Assembly (NCBI RefSeq): GCF_001522545.3
Contig: NC_031770.1
Coordinates: 12,162,620-12,226,619 of the forward strand
Length of the DNA: 64,000 nucleotides
Direction: 5' to 3'
Source of the DNA: Parus major
Lineage: Eukaryota > Chordata > Aves > Passeriformes > Paridae
The notes under the pieces are model-generated. The model saw only the letters and a program-made list of their open reading frames with translations. It was not told where the DNA came from and searched no databases. Shown here one piece after another: positions 12,101-25,379 of the stretch. Position 1 is the first letter of the stretch. Each line of letters starts with the position of its first letter. The translations under genes and the position numbers were made by a program.

Positions 12101-15100
12101 CTGTGGAGGCAGGAAAGGAACTGAGCAATCCTTGGAAGTTGTAGATTTGATTGACTTCACAGCTTCTATTCTTCCCCAGGGATTCCTCTGTTGTAAGATC
12201 TGGCCTTTCTTCCTAACCAGATTTGGTCTTTGGCTTTGCTTTCAGTGCTTGTCTGTGCCTCCTTGCTCTGTTCTCAGAAATGTTAGCATTTGTCATCTCT
12301 GGAAGCCCCAGGGACCCTGACAGGAGGGCAGCTGGTGGCCCATTGTCCCTCATTCAGGGAGCTGATGCCTCCCAGGGTTTGCTGCTGCCTTTTGAGACTT
12401 GCCCTGGGAACTCCTTGCTCTGATTGAAATTCAGAGAGTGATTCCTGGCCTCAGACACAGCCTTCCCACTTGCCTGGACAAGCCACTGATGGAACAGAGA
12501 CAGCTGAATCACGTGTGTAGCAGTACAAACCATGCAATGATCTTCTTCCTTGTCATATTGAAGTGCAGCTTATCCAGATTTACTGTAACACTCCAGACTT
12601 TGAGCTGCAGCAGCTGGGTTTGGTCCCCCACCTTTGAGATTCAGTACCCCAAGGTGTGTAAGGGCAGCAGTGAGCACCAACTCAGCCAAGCCTTAGCATG
12701 TACAGATGTTCCTGCCCGTGGGGGTGTGCAAAGACAAGAAGAAATCCTGAGATTCTGAGCAACTGAGGTTAGACTCTGCACCATGAACCTGATTATCCCA
12801 GAGTCTGAGGGAGTACCTCAGTTACTGGCTACAAGGACAATTCTTCAGTATTTCTTCTCTAAGTGACATTTGTACCTCTTCCCTAAGTGACATCTTATTT
12901 AGCCCTGTGACCAGTTCCTAAAGGAACAAAAAATGCTCAGATGCCCAGTAAGAGTGCACTGCCCAGCAGAGGGAAAGTTAAATGCAGCTCCCTGCATCCA
13001 AGGGGCCAAAAAAGTGCTTCAGGAGTAGTTCAGTGTGTGTGTGTGCCAGTGCCACTGGCAGAAACATCCTGAACATCTGTTCAGGATGGAAGCACAGCTG
13101 GTGAGTGGAGACCTAACTCTTGTTTTTCTTTCTCCCACCACAGGAAAAAGACCTCAACATGGTGGAGCACAGTTGCTGGCTGTCTCTCTGTGGGGAGCCC
13201 CTTGTTTTTCCGCTCAGGGGCACAGGAATTTGGAGAACCGGGATGGTGGAAGCTGGTTCATAACAAACCCCCAACAATGAAACCTGAAGGAGAGAAGCTG
13301 TCATCATCTGCACTGAAGGCAAAAGGTAACTCTGCACTGGCCCAGAGCTGGGAGAAAAGCATGAGAAAAGTTCAGCTAAAGCCAGTTTGTGTGCATGTAC
13401 ACTCCCTTAGTTTAGATCCACTGTAATGGTTGACTGAAGAGAACTATGGTGCATATACTGTAGTGTGAGAAGCCTGTTATATTTCATTACCTTTTTCCAT
13501 TGTGCTGATTCATAGAGTTTTGAGGCCTGTGCAGAGTGGTTTTGGTTGTTTTTTTTTTTTAGCTGAAATCCACAATCTTCCCACTTCTCTTTACCCTGGG
13601 GAATGTCTTTTATCTTTTGTCATTAGATGCAAATTCTCCTCTGTGTGGAGGAACAAAATTTGGGCTTTAATGAGGCTTTAGTCGTACACTGGCTTAATGC
13701 TACATGTCCCAGAGTGAATTTTTCATACACAGTGAAAACCCCATCTTTTAAGCTTTGTAGCCAGTGTGTTTTTTGACTGCATAGTGTGAATCCAGTGACT
13801 GGAGGAGCTCAGATTAAGCAAGCTCCTTCTTCAGCAGCTTCCAAGCCCCCGCTGGATCCCATCATAACTGTGGAAGGCCTTCGGAAGCGGGTGAGCCGCA
13901 ACCCAGTCGAGTCAGCCATGGAGCTGAAGGAGAAGAGGTCCCGCACTCAGGAAGCCAAGGACATTCGGAGAGCCCAGAAGGAGGCAGCCGGCTTCCTGGA
14001 CCGCAGCACTTCCTCCACTCCTGTGAAGTTCAGCAGCCGCTGCCGCCGGCCCGACATCGTCCTGGAGAAAGGAGAGGTCATCGACTTCTCCTCCCTGAGC
14101 TCATCCGACCGCACGCCTCTGACCAGCCCCTCTCCGTCCCCGTCCCTGGACTTCTCTGCCCCCGGCACTCCCGCCTCGCACTCCGCCACTCCCAGCCTGC
14201 TCTCGGAAGCAGATCTCATCCCGGATGTCATGCCACCACAGGCACTGTTCCATGGTAAGAGCCACCATGGGTCTTGTTTAGTGATGAACCGTGTGCAGTT
14301 TTCTGGGAATATTTCTTAAAAAAGAAGCTCCCAGTGAGCTGCAGGATCCTTTCAGGATAAGATGGAAAGTAACTGGCAGTATTCTGTTGTTTTAGTTGAG
14401 TGTGAGAATTGACTGATTTTCCATAGTTTTATTGTCATCTTCTAAGACCAGAAGAAACCCACGTTATTGTTTTCTGAGAGATCCTGAATAAACAGTGGGT
14501 AGACTTCACACAGCAACTGCTCGACCACTCAGCATAAGCATTTATGACACAGAAGACATAGTTACATGGCAGGTCTAGTTTTGTTTCAGATGTTTTTTGT
14601 GGGAGAAATCTTATTCCCATGGTAATGTCCCAGTATTATAAGTTTGATTGTGCTGATTAATGGATGCTAAATTTCAGTGAGATTGCAAAGCAGTGTTGCA
14701 GGCTGAATTCTCTTAGCTCCTTAAGGAGCCAGTCTTCTGGGTGACAGGAAGAATAGTGAGGTTCTGTAGAGGACAGAACCTCTCCAGGGTATTCTAGCTG
14801 AAGATACAGCTCACCAGCTTGGTTCGACCTTTTGATCCCCAGTCTTTGGGAATTTTCAGCAGCTTAATGTTCCTCAAAGAGCATGTGCTTGCAGCTCAGG
14901 AGGGGCACTGTTTCCCGATGCCAAACTACAAGGCACTTTAGGAGCAGGATTGATTCTGTGTCCTGAAATTGGACTCTATTCAGCATCTCCCATCCAAAAT
15001 CAGGAGATCTGGGAGTACATAGAAAATTAAGTGTGTTGGGTAAACCCACATTAGTGATTCCTTAGCAGAAAAATGCTGTGACAAGCATTTTTGAAATGTG

Positions 15101-18100
15101 ACTTTGATGTTTAAACTATTTTTTCTTTCCCCTGGATTATTTTGATCTGTACCACAGATGATGAGGAGATGGAAGGAGATGGAGTCATAGACCCAGGAAT
15201 AGAGTATGTGCCCCCTCCCAGTGGGGCAGCTGGTGCTGGCACCATGATAGCAAGCAGGAAAAAAGTGAAAACAGCTGAGCAAATCAAGCAAGAGGTGGAG
15301 AGTGAAGAGGAAAAAACAGAACGGATGGAAGGTGACAGTGAAGATCCTGAAGAATCAAACACACCCTTGCAGGTGAGAGGACGAGACAAGGGAAAGTTAC
15401 AGCTGGAGAAGGATGCTAAACCCAGAATTCCCAAGCACACCTCAGTTAGCATCTATGAGGAAAAGCTGCTGCTGAAGAGACTGGAAGCCTGTCCCAATGC
15501 TTTGAGCATGACCCCAGAGGCCCGGAGGCTGAGGCGCAAGCTGCTGGTCAGGCAGGCCAAGAGGGAAAGAGGACTCCCACTCTTTGACTTGGACCAGGTT
15601 GTGAATGCTGCACTGCTCCTGGTTGATGGGATTTATGGAGCCAAAGAAGGCGGTGTCTCCAGGTCCCCAGTAGGGCAAGCAACATACAGAACTACTAGCC
15701 AGGACTTCAGAATCTTGGACAGATACCAGGTGGGTGTTCCCAAATCTAAGTTAGCTTTTGGCACTTTTGCTGCTGCCAGCAGTGTCACACTGAGGTTATC
15801 TGGCTCCTAAAGTGAAAAGGATTATGTGAACAAGACTCATTTTGGCCTGGGGCTGTGTCCCCACCAATGCTCTCCTAAGTCCCTTTCTTCTTGGGACATG
15901 CTGGTTCAGCACTGCTGTCTGTCACTGTCAGCACCACAAATGTCGATGTATTTGTACTCCAGCCCTGCCCAAATGCTGGTGGTGGAGGCCTGGGAGTACC
16001 CAAACAGGCGGGTGTGTAGGAGGGAGATGACTTGCAGCACTTTTAGTTTTGGGCACCAAATTTGTGAGTGCCCAGCAGAGTCCAGAGGTGGGACCAGCAC
16101 TAAGGGTCCAGTCCACCCTGTCGCACTGAAAGGCCCTTACTCTCTCTCCATATGATCCCCTTGTTGAATCTCTGACTGACCTTCCTGCAACTGTTGTGCA
16201 TTTTTTTGTGCATCCAGACAATGCTGCCTGCCACAAAGGGATATCGCCAGCAGACAACCAAGTTTCTGTACCGCCTGGTAGGCTCAGAAGACCTGCTGAC
16301 AGACCACAGTATTGTCAGCCCTTACACCTCCCGTGTCCTTAAACCTTACATCAGGTACAGAGGGTCTGAGCTTGCTCTTGGCTTGTGCACCGCCAGCCCA
16401 CGGAGAGGACACCTTTCTTGGGCAGTGCTCCTCACTCCTCCTCAAAGTACAACCCAGTGCACCATGGTAACCCTGAAGGGATAGTGTTTGATTTAGCTGA
16501 GTAGTGAAATGGATTGCATTGGGAAGGGGAATCTCCAAGAGGGGGTGAGGGCAGAGAAGGCATTGCTGTAGCAATTCAATGCAAGTTGCACCCACTGTTG
16601 GGTCAGAACCGTGATTTCCTTGCTCATGCTGTAAGGAAAGACCGTCTGGACATGCTGCAGGTCTGGAAAGTGTCCTGGTGTCTGGCACAAGGGTACTTTT
16701 GCTGAGCTGGGGGCTGTTTTCCTGTGTGAATGGAAGACTGTTCTTTTATTTCCTAAGTTGAGCATGTCAGAAGATATTTCATGGACAGTACTTATTTAGC
16801 TGCAGTGTTAGTTCCTGTTACTCACTTGCTTTTTGTGTTTCCTTTTCATGTTCCTGGCAGACGTGATTATGAGACAAAGCCCCCAAAACTCAGGCTGCTG
16901 GCAGAAATCCGGGCAAATCCACACAGGAATGATCTCAACTGGAAGGCTGAGCCAGAAGCACCCATTGATTACTGCTACGTTCGCCCTAATCACATCCCCA
17001 CTATAAACTCCATGTGCCACGAATTCTTCTGGCCTGGTGAGATTCCTCCAGTGCTTGGGTTTCCAAGAAAGAAGTAGTATTGTTCAGAAAAAAAATGTTC
17101 TTGGACCAAATATTTCTTCAGCTGATGTCTGGCTGATTCTTAGAAACCCATTATCTGATGTCACAGGAATGCATTTGAGGTGGAGGCATGGGTTTGGTGT
17201 CTTTGTCTCTGGAGATGGTGTAGAAATGGCAATTAGGTCCTAATTAGCACAGCACTAACAAAAATAGGTGCTAATAGGAGTAGTCCAGGTAGTTTAGTAG
17301 TTAATTTAAGCATTCAGTGAAATGTTTTGCAGAATCAGGGGTTGAAATTAACAGCTGTATATCAGAGATTACTGTTCATTTCCTTTTCAAGAAGGTTTCT
17401 TCCTAGCAGTAAGTTGGATATGTCAGAGTTGGGAAGCTGTATGAGGACTGCCTGAGGTCACTTGGTCTGTTCAGCCTGGAGAGGAGGAGACTAAGAGACC
17501 TCATCATGGTCTGCAGCTTCCTCAGGAGGGGAAGCAGAGGGGCAGGCACTGATCTCTTCTCTGTGATGACAGGACCCAATAGAACTGCTCTGAAGCTGAG
17601 TCAGAGGAGGTTTAGGTTGGATATCAGGAAAAGGTTTTTCACCCAGAGGGTGGCTGGGCACTGGAACAGGCTCCCCAGGGCAGTGGTCACAGCACCAAGC
17701 CTGCCCAAGAGGAGTTTGGACAATGCTCTCAGGCACAGGGTGTGATTCTTGCGGTTGTCCTGTGCAGGGCCAGGAGTTGGATTTGATGATCCTTGAGGGT
17801 CCCTTCCAACTCAGCATATTCTGTGATTCAATTAATTGTTCTGTCGTGATGTCCTTTATTTCTTCAAGCCTCAGTATTTACAAGGTATGGACAAGATTAG
17901 GTTTGTGTTTTTCTGAGTAATTTCTGGAACTGCAGGTTCTTTGGGGACAATGGCTGCCCTTTCTGGGGGTGGTTACGAGGCTGCAGTCTTTAGTTCTGAA
18001 ATAATAATAGGGATGTTCATCTGCTGCATGCATCAGCTGCTTGATCAGCAAACAACGCAGCAGACTATTTTAGAAAAGCCCAGGACAAACAGTACACACC

Positions 18101-21100
18101 TTTATTGCAGGTGACTGTTTGCTTTGTGTTTTGATTTGCAGATAGTGATTCAGCAGGGCTGTAGCTCAGCAGTGCCCATATGCCGCAGTCAGGACGGGAG
18201 CTCTTTTTGCTACTCATTATATGCAAATTGTACAGTGTGGGGAAAATTACCTGGCACACCTTTCCTTTCACAAGCTGTTTCAGAGTTTGTGAGAGACACT
18301 TGCAATCCCAGCAGAGGCTGAACCGCTTTGTCACTGTCTCTCCTCTCCTGATAATGCATTTGAAGTTCTGGCCAAGTTGGGTTGCACATTCATTAAGTTC
18401 TTCAGGACTCACCCTGTTTTATTTAACATAAGGAGCATGGGTGTGTTCCACCCAACTGTGAACTGTTCATCATTAAATCAGAAAGCTGACACTCCCATCA
18501 ATCTCCAAACAAGAATCACAGTCTTTGCCATGGCAAAACAGTTCTGAGGCTGGGATATGATCATTGCATCCTGATTCTGTTTTTAGTGATGCTTGGGAGG
18601 TAAAGCCTGGATGCAAAGGGTTTAGCTGGCACAGCTTGGGGTTGGGAGGCAGGGATAAGCACCTGGGTGTTGAGCATCATTGTACCAGCGCTTAGTTCTA
18701 TCCCTCCAAATCCTTCCTTTCAGAGCTGTTCCTGCTTCTCCCAAGGCAGAACTAGGTTTCGAGGTATTGACTGCAAACGAGCTGGTGGAAGAGAGATTCC
18801 CGGGTGTTGTTTCTCACAGTGCCTTGGTGCCCTAACGGGAAACCTCTCCCTAGCGGGAAGCATCTCCAGTGGTGAACCATCCTAAGCTAAGCATCTTCCT
18901 ACAGGAAAAACTGCACCACTGCGGAGCCGCCAGCGCCCGGGGCAATGAGTGTTCCTGTCCAGACGTGCTGCGAGGCACTCCATAGGCAGCGGCAGCTTTG
19001 GCTTAATTAACACAACGCCCGATTGCCAATCGATCCCTCCCACGTCTTGCTCCACCCAATTTACTCTCGAGCAAGAAAATAACTCGCCCACTTCTTGGGG
19101 CCTGGTGCCTTATGAAGTCTGCCTCTCATCAGGAGTGATTTCTGGAAAACATACTCTACTATTTTGTTACCCCGTGTTCTGAATACATTGCAATTGCCAA
19201 CTTGAGGCTGAAGCAAATGTTTCTTGCACATCTCCTCTGTGGCTTGCATCTCATTTAGGGTCTGTCCATGCAAATTACCAAGCAGTCAGTCTTCAGTGCC
19301 TCGAGCTGAACTGTTTGATGCTGACAGGCTGTGTGGATGCTCTAGGATTGCAGCAGCAGGGTGGATAGGCAAGGTAACAAACTTGCAGCCTCTTTCTGCG
19401 TCCAGCCTCTGACTCACAGAAGCACACAAGGCCTGAGAGGCTACCCTGTCCCTCAGATTAGAGAATTTGCATGGTAAAAGCAAGTGTTTTGATAGCACTG
19501 GAAGCTGTGATCAGGCTCACAATGAAGTTCCACAACCAGCTGAGTGTGCACAAGAGACAGCACTAAGAGCTCCAGGCAAGGTGGAGGAAAAAGACAGGAA
19601 CCATAGCAGGCAATGCTATCAAAGCTGAAACCAGTTTCATGTGGGCTGCTTCTGAAGAGAGTTAAGTCTCAGTTTCATCCTTGAGTCATTTGAAAGGAAA
19701 TCAGCTTTGTTTTTTCCACACTAGCTTCCTCTAAGCACATCTTGTTTTGTTCTATCACCTTTTTCCTTAGATACTTACCTGGCAGGGGAGACACCAGGTC
19801 AGGCAGCTGGTTTTCCCAAGGCAGGGTTCATCCCTTGCACTCTAGGTGTCCTGACCCCTGGGATTTCACAAAATGTGGGACATTTGGCTGCATAATTCGT
19901 AGTAACAGAGGACTGCTCTAGCAGGGGCCTTGGATTATTCTATGATGCTGTGATCTCCTGCTATCACAAATTTGAAATAAAGAGAAGGTGTTTCTAAAAA
20001 GCCTTAAACCCCTGGATTTCAACTACACTTTTCTTTTGGTTTGCAGTGCTTCCAATTGCTGTTTCTTTCTCCCTAGGAATCGATTTGTCAGAGTGCCTGC
20101 AGTATCCAGACTTCAGTGTTGTTGTCCTTTACAAGAAAGTTATCATTGCCTTTGGCTTTATGGTGCCAGATGTGAAGTATAACGAAGCTTACATCTCTTT
20201 TCTGCTGGTGCACCCTGAGTGGAGAAGAGCTGGGATTGCAACCTTCATGATTTACCATCTTATCCAGGTAATGGAATGAAATCATCCTGTGAATCTGCCA
20301 AAGAACCAGCTCTCATTTCTTCCTTGTGTGCACATGTACAGATATTAGACCGTAAGAACCCTTTTTGTGAATGTTTATGGGAGGAAGTAGCTCCTGCTTT
20401 GGAAGTTAAAATGTGCCCAGGAAAACAACCATCCTGGTCATGTCCTCAGAATTAGAGGGATGCTGCACACTTCAGCTGCTTTGGGATTAACTGTGTTCTT
20501 CAGTGGTCAGTAGTTTGTGTAAAAGGGATACTGTAAATGGGAGGTTTAAAGGAGAAAATGAGGTAAGACTGGGCAGGGTCAGTCAGAATTATTGCAGCTC
20601 TCTTGATTGCACCTGGAGGTTTATTCCATGCATTCCACTTAACTGATCTCAATCACTCACTTTCATTTTTATACTCTGGTTCAAATACAGCTGAGTTAAT
20701 GATAAAGTGTTTGCAATCTCATTGTTTGTTTAAACTGGCTTGTACTGGGCCTTGTTCCACAGGAATACTTGGGAAAATTAATGTCAGCTAGCTGAAAGGG
20801 TGATATTAAAAGAGTTAAACCTCATTAATTCTCTGGATGAATACTTGTTATTCAAGTAGCCTTAATTCCATTGACTTTCTTGAATTAAATTGCAGGAAAG
20901 GCAGCTTAATTGTGAGTAAGGATGCAGATGTATGTCCTTTACAGAGCCTAACTCCATAGTTTTACCACTCCCTGAACTCTCTTGGCAGAGCTGCGATGGG
21001 AAATATTTCTTAATTTGTTGTAGTCAAGGTGAGCTTCACTAACAAAAACTCACCATTGAAACTGTTTTATCCTCTTTCTTACTTGGCTGAAGCAAGGTAG

Positions 21101-22935
21101 GGAGTGCTGGCAGAGCCCTGGGTAAAGTGATCCGTGCTTTGGAAAAGCACTTTCCGCTCCTGGGCCGCCTGAGGGTAACTCTGCTACCTGCACAGCTCTC
21201 TGCAGTGCTGACACAGGCCTGTAATCAATATTCTTTAAACTCACCCCTTGCATTTCCCAGGCAGCTCTGTGTGAAGTGTTGAAGGAAATTGCCCTCAGCT
21301 CAGTCTGCTGATGTGAGATGTCAACACCAGTGGGAACAGGCGCCAAGGTTTGCACAGTTCCAGCAGGTGGACTCTCAGAGACTTCCCTCTCCAGCAGAGC
21401 TGGGATGCTGGAGTTGGCAAGTCAGCCACAGAAAATCCTCACACCTTTTTGTAGGATGCATCAGATCAATTAACCTAATCCTGCTTGCATGAAATTCCCT
21501 GTTGAGGAAAGCCAAGCAGATCTGAGAGATCTGAGTCTGATTAGGCACACTAGCAGTGAGAGATCAGCACTGTATGTTTGGCTCACATTAGGTTTATTCT
21601 GCTGCTGCTGTCTTTTTGACAGTGGTAGAAGGGGTTTAGTCCTGTAAAATAAATGGTGATTGTGACCTGTTCCTCAGTCTCCAGGTTGCAGGTGCTGCTT
21701 TGCAGTCTGCTTGGACTTGGGGTCTCCTCTCTAGCTTGAGACACTTTGATGCTCTGTTTGGATCAAGAGTAGGTGGCTGACTTTGGGATCAGTGTGCTGA
21801 GTTTGGGGCTGAATTCTTGGGAACAGCCATAACTTAACAGGAAAGTGTTTTGATGCAAATAGTGGTGGCTGGTTTGCTGTCAAAACTTATCCTCTCATGC
21901 ATCTGTCCCAGAGGACTAAACTGCATTTTCTTAATGATCTCATTCAAATTTTCTTTTCCCCGAAACAGCTTCATATTATTTCTTTTTTTCCTTCCTTTTT
22001 TAAATTCCTGGGAGTTTTCCCCTTGAATGTTTTATCTTGAAGATTTCCTAGAGGGTATTACTGTTCCCACTTAGGAGTTACAATACACTCAATATACATG
22101 GAATGCTATTAAAACACTTGATGAAAGCAGTAAATAAATTATTTCAGCATCTTAATCCGAGTGTTGCCGGCTAGAATAATTTAGGATCTTCAAGGTAACT
22201 TCAGCTATGCTATTATTTGCTGTCTGAACTGAATTTCCTGCCTTCTCAGGAGGCGAGTGCTGTGCCCTGAAGGATGGGAGAGGAGCTGGGTGGGATAGGC
22301 AGGAATTCCAGCGTGACAGCACAGAGGTGCTCAGGCAGTCCCAGAGAGCTCAGCTCTGTTTGCTGACAGGGAGGAGTGCAGAGCCTGATCCTCTGGCATG
22401 TTTTGTCTTTTCTTCAGGCCATTGTATTTGAGATCAGGGCTGTACACCAAGGTTATTTTTAATTAACAATTACTTTAGTAATTGACAATGGAAAGATGAC
22501 AAATTATAATCCCAAACCTGCTTTCATTGTCAGAGAATCCACATTTCCCAGGAACAAAGGCTTGGAGCAGCAGCAGCAGCAGCGCTCCCTTTGCTGTTGC
22601 TATGTGTGGTAACTCCTGTGCCGGGGCCTGTGACTTTTCTCACATTTCCTCAGTACCTTGGATCCCTGAGCTGAATCTCCTCACCTCCGCATTCCCCCAG
22701 AGGCTGTCTCGTTCTCTCACAGTGATATCTCCCTTTTTTCCCTCTCCCCCTCCCTTGGCAGACCTGCATGGGCAAGGACGTCACCCTTCACGTCTCTGCA
22801 AGCAACCCTGCTATGCTGCTCTACCAGAAGTTTGGATTTAAGACCGAGGAGTACATTTTGGATTTTTATGACAAGTATTACCCCTTGGACAGCAAGGAGT
22901 GCAAACACGCCTTCTTCCTCAGGCTGCGGCGCTGA
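6131..22935 (+). CDS. KAT14: KAT14 (CSRP2BP), ATAC-complex acetyltransferase
   Basis: Ten coding exons: 6131-6386, 8084-8202, 11333-11454, 13144-13325, 13835-14254, 15158-15729, 16218-16354, 16861-17036, 20077-20267, 22762-22935. All introns are GT-AG and the phases close to 782 residues, the human length as I recall it. KAT14/ATAC2 is a nuclear lysine acetyltransferase and scaffold of the ATAC complex. Visible parts: an acidic N-terminus; two CxxC pairs (Cys76/79, Cys105/108) suggesting a zinc-binding module; the conserved [15 protein letters not shown] block; a Ser/Thr/Pro-rich middle encoded by exon 5 ([15 protein letters not shown]); and a C-terminal GNAT domain with the acetyl-CoA loop RRAGIA at 711-716 and a final LYQKFGF strand. 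The ATG at 6131 was chosen because its frame and length match the family N-terminus. Acceptor-like AG sites at 6117-6118 and 6128-6129 suggest a 5' UTR exon upstream. Confidence 0.96.
6387..8083 (+). other. KAT14 intron 1
   Basis: A 1.7-kb intron, donor GTAAGG after the CxxC-encoding exon, acceptor TTTTAG. The sequence is AT-rich and unique-looking; no repeat family or RNA gene recognised. Confidence 0.75.
8717..10105 (-). mobile_element. CR1 LINE fragment, 5'-truncated and degenerate
   Basis: This lies in KAT14 intron 2, in reverse orientation. Its 3' end, near 8717, has the CR1-type terminal repeat (complement of the ATTCTGTGATATTCTATG kind). Reading the minus strand upward gives broken reverse-transcriptase frames: at about 9590-9797 [20 protein letters not shown] and a [20 protein letters not shown] block, and at 9891-10000 [12 protein letters not shown], all conserved in CR1 ORF2. 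Stop codons and frame changes show that it is dead. The 5' limit near 10105 is where similarity to the family fades and is approximate. The subfamily cannot be told by eye. Confidence 0.9.
11241..11260 (+). repeat. (TG)10 microsatellite
   Basis: Ten TG dinucleotides in KAT14 intron 2, 72 bp before the acceptor of exon 3. It lies where the branch site and polypyrimidine tract region begins, so length variants could influence splicing (inference). Confidence 0.95.
11455..13143 (+). other. KAT14 intron 3
   Basis: A 1.7-kb intron with donor GTAAAG and acceptor CCACAG. It holds a short TG-rich tract near 13035-13047 and otherwise unique sequence. No gene or RNA is recognised in it. Confidence 0.75.
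14255..15157 (+). other. KAT14 intron 5
   Basis: A 0.9-kb intron between the Ser/Pro-rich exon and the acidic-linker exon, donor GTAAGA, acceptor CACAG. It contains the small palindrome TCCTTAAGGA near 14720. Nothing else stands out. Confidence 0.7.
17446..17829 (+). mobile_element. CR1 LINE 3' fragment
   Basis: This lies in KAT14 intron 8, sense orientation. The frame at 17506-17745 reads the CR1 ORF2 C-terminus: [16 protein letters not shown], then [10 protein letters not shown] and [13 protein letters not shown]. It is followed by the typical 3' UTR phrase (GGGTCCCTTCCAACTCAG) and a terminal TTCTGTGATTC. The fragment keeps only the last part of the element, as usual for 5'-truncated CR1 insertions. 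Target duplications are not expected for CR1 and none was found. Confidence 0.9.
17830..20076 (+). other. KAT14 intron 8, remainder
   Basis: About 2.2 kb of intron after the CR1 fragment. The part from about 18760 to 19420 has more CpG and GC than the rest of the intron and may be a regulatory patch. A short TTCTATGATGCTGTGAT stretch near 19936-19952 looks like a CR1 terminal repeat without enough body to call. Confidence 0.6.
20268..22761 (+). other. KAT14 intron 9
   Basis: A 2.5-kb intron splitting the GNAT domain just after the acetyl-CoA loop. It contains a short CAG/GCA repeat (22567-22583). No second gene is recognised. Confidence 0.7.
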
Positions 22936-24960
22936 GCTGCTGGAGGGGGCTGGGGAGCTGGGAAAAGCCCATTCCATCCTAAAAACTCCCCCAGCTTTCA
23001 GTGGAGGATGTTGGCTGCCACAGGAAAGCTGGAGCATGCTGGTGTGTTTATCCCTAGGACTTTGGATGTCAACAGTGAGATGCTGTACGTGGAAAACACA
23101 ATCCAAAAGGATTGGTTCCTGTGCTCCAAAGGGAGAGACCTGGAAATGCCAACTAAGATACACTGAAACCACTGGAAAATTGAAATTCCTTATGGGGAAT
23201 TTTCCTACCACTGTAACTTTGGAGAGCCTCATTAGCAAACAAACAAAAATACCAAACTAAAAAATGTTTCTCACTTCAGAGGGGCTCCATGGATTTCAAG
23301 TTTTGAAACCTGTCAAAAAAAATGTTGCAGGTTTTTTTGTCTCTGTTATTGTTTATAAGCAAAAATGAACACCTGAACTTAAACCATTCAGTGTTTCTGT
23401 GGTTTGATTGCTTTGTTAGGAACTGTCTTGAGTCTGTGAAGGGAAATAAGGTACTGGTACCTGTAGCTGGATGTTAACTTTAGGAAAGTTCTACACACGC
23501 CAGATGAGTAGTCCTGGAACCATGTTTCAGGAATACTGAAGAGTGTGTGGATTCCTGTGATCTCAAGCACAAGGCTCAGAGGGGACACCTTTGTTTTGCT
23601 CCTTCCCTGCTGCCTTCCCTTCCCCTCCTTGCTCAGTGTGAAGTTCTCGTAGCGCGCAGTGTGTTGTGTTCAGGAACAATGTCAGGTGGGTTTGTGTCTA
23701 GGCAAGGTAGGGCACCACAGCTGCCAAATCCAGCTCTTTGGAATCTTTCCACCTCTCTGCTGGTTGTTGGTCTGCAGATCAGCCCTTTGGGCACACCTCT
23801 AACCACAGAGCAGCCTCACAGACTCCAGCACCCACCTCCTCCTGCTACAGGCGCTCTGGCTGGAAGACACCCAGAACAGAAGTAGTGGGGATATTTGAAA
23901 TGCAGGCTCTGATTTGTAGAAGCATTCTGCTTCACAGCTTGGAGGGAGGAGGGAGCAGAGGTGGCCCAGATCCAGTTCTTGGAAGCAGCTAGGCTCTAAG
24001 TAGCAGTAGAGAGGAGAGCAAAGAATAAACAGAAATACCCAAGAATTTAGAAACACAACCCAAACAGTTTCTCTGGTAGGGGGGGCTCCTTTTCCACAGT
24101 GTAGCAGGCTTCTCTCCCTCCCTGATTTTCAGTGCAGATGAACAGACAGCTACACTGACCAAAGGTCAGGCTGTGCATTTTAACTATGGATCACATCCAC
24201 TGGGATGGTCCTTTCACATCAAGCCCACAGAGAGCTACACACCGAATGTGACTTCTTTGTCCTTCATCTACTGTGTGTACCTGTTAGCTATCTGACTATA
24301 GCAGTAGTTGCCACAGTGGAGTCTTAATTTTGGTAACAGGAGAGAAAGGAACACAAAATATGTTCTTGTGTTAGCCAGTGTTCATCACCACCAACACAAA
24401 ACCAGTGGTAGTGGAAAGGAAAACCAGCCCAGCCAAGGGTTGTGTGCCCAAACTTCTGTGCACATTTCTGCCTGTTTCATGACTATGTGAAAATTTTCAA
24501 TGTTCTTAATGTTATGAGGTAGCTGGACTTCAGAAGAAAAGAAATATATGTCTTTATGAATGGAATTAAAGCCCTTCCCTTGGAAACGCCTGTCTGTAGT
24601 CATACTGTTTGTTAACGTGTCTCTCCATCATCTTATTTCATTGGAATCTAGCGAACTCCGGTGTGGCCCTTAAGAGGATGTGTGGGCAGCTGACCAAGGC
24701 CAGAAGTTCCTCATTTCCCCACACCAGGCACACACATGCAGGCCTTAGCAGGCTCTTCCTTTCCAGACAGAATTAGGAGATCGAAAAGTAGCCTGAAGAA
24801 GATGACCCGTTCTGCATTGTGCTCTTAAGGTGACCATAAAGATTCTGTGGACCATCTTGCTCTGTGGCTTTGTCCCTCAGGGACTGCCAAGTGACGACGG
24901 TGTTGTAACAGCCCTGTGGCACCTGCTGTGCTGCGGACAGCTTGTTTTATCCCGATCCTT
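22936..24960 (+). other. KAT14 3' UTR and flank
   Basis: Two kilobases after the KAT14 stop without a recognisable exon. An AATAAA at 24024-24029 and an ATTAAA at 24565-24570 are candidate poly(A) signals, implying 3' UTRs of about 1.1 or 1.6 kb. Open frames here (for example 23547-23885) show no family motif. Confidence 0.55.
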
Positions 24961-25379
24961 CATTTAACCGCGGCTCCTCAAAGGCGGTGAAGTGATCCTC
25001 GGGGCGGGAGCCACGGCTTTGCAAGGGGTGAGGTTCTTCTAAGGCACGTAGTGAAGCAAGCAGACAAGCGGCGCTCTCAGCCCTCTGCTTCCCTCTGGTG
25101 CCTCAGGAGCCCGGCTCACCCGAGCTGTGCTGGAGGAGCCAGCACCGCCCTGCTCCGCGGCACGGCTCCGCCACCTTCCCGGAGCTGGGCAGCGGCCGCA
25201 GCGCTGAGAGGAGGAGCCAAACACAGCTTAACAAAGCAAAGCTTTCCTGGAGAATAAATGTGGAACCCCACCCTTTCCTAATAGGGCAGCAAAGCCCAGG
25301 TGCTTCCCTGAGCTCTGACTCGTTGGCGCCGAGAAAAAGGCGTCCTGTGGGGCGGGGGCTCGGGCTCGGCGGGCGCCGT

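Noticed and set aside
14815..14840. GGTTCGACC resembling a tRNA B box
   Set aside because: No A box, acceptor stem or cloverleaf around it.
19860..19952. Possible third CR1 fragment ending TTCTATGATGCTGTGAT
   Set aside because: Only the short terminal repeat is convincing; no body or coding match, so not called.
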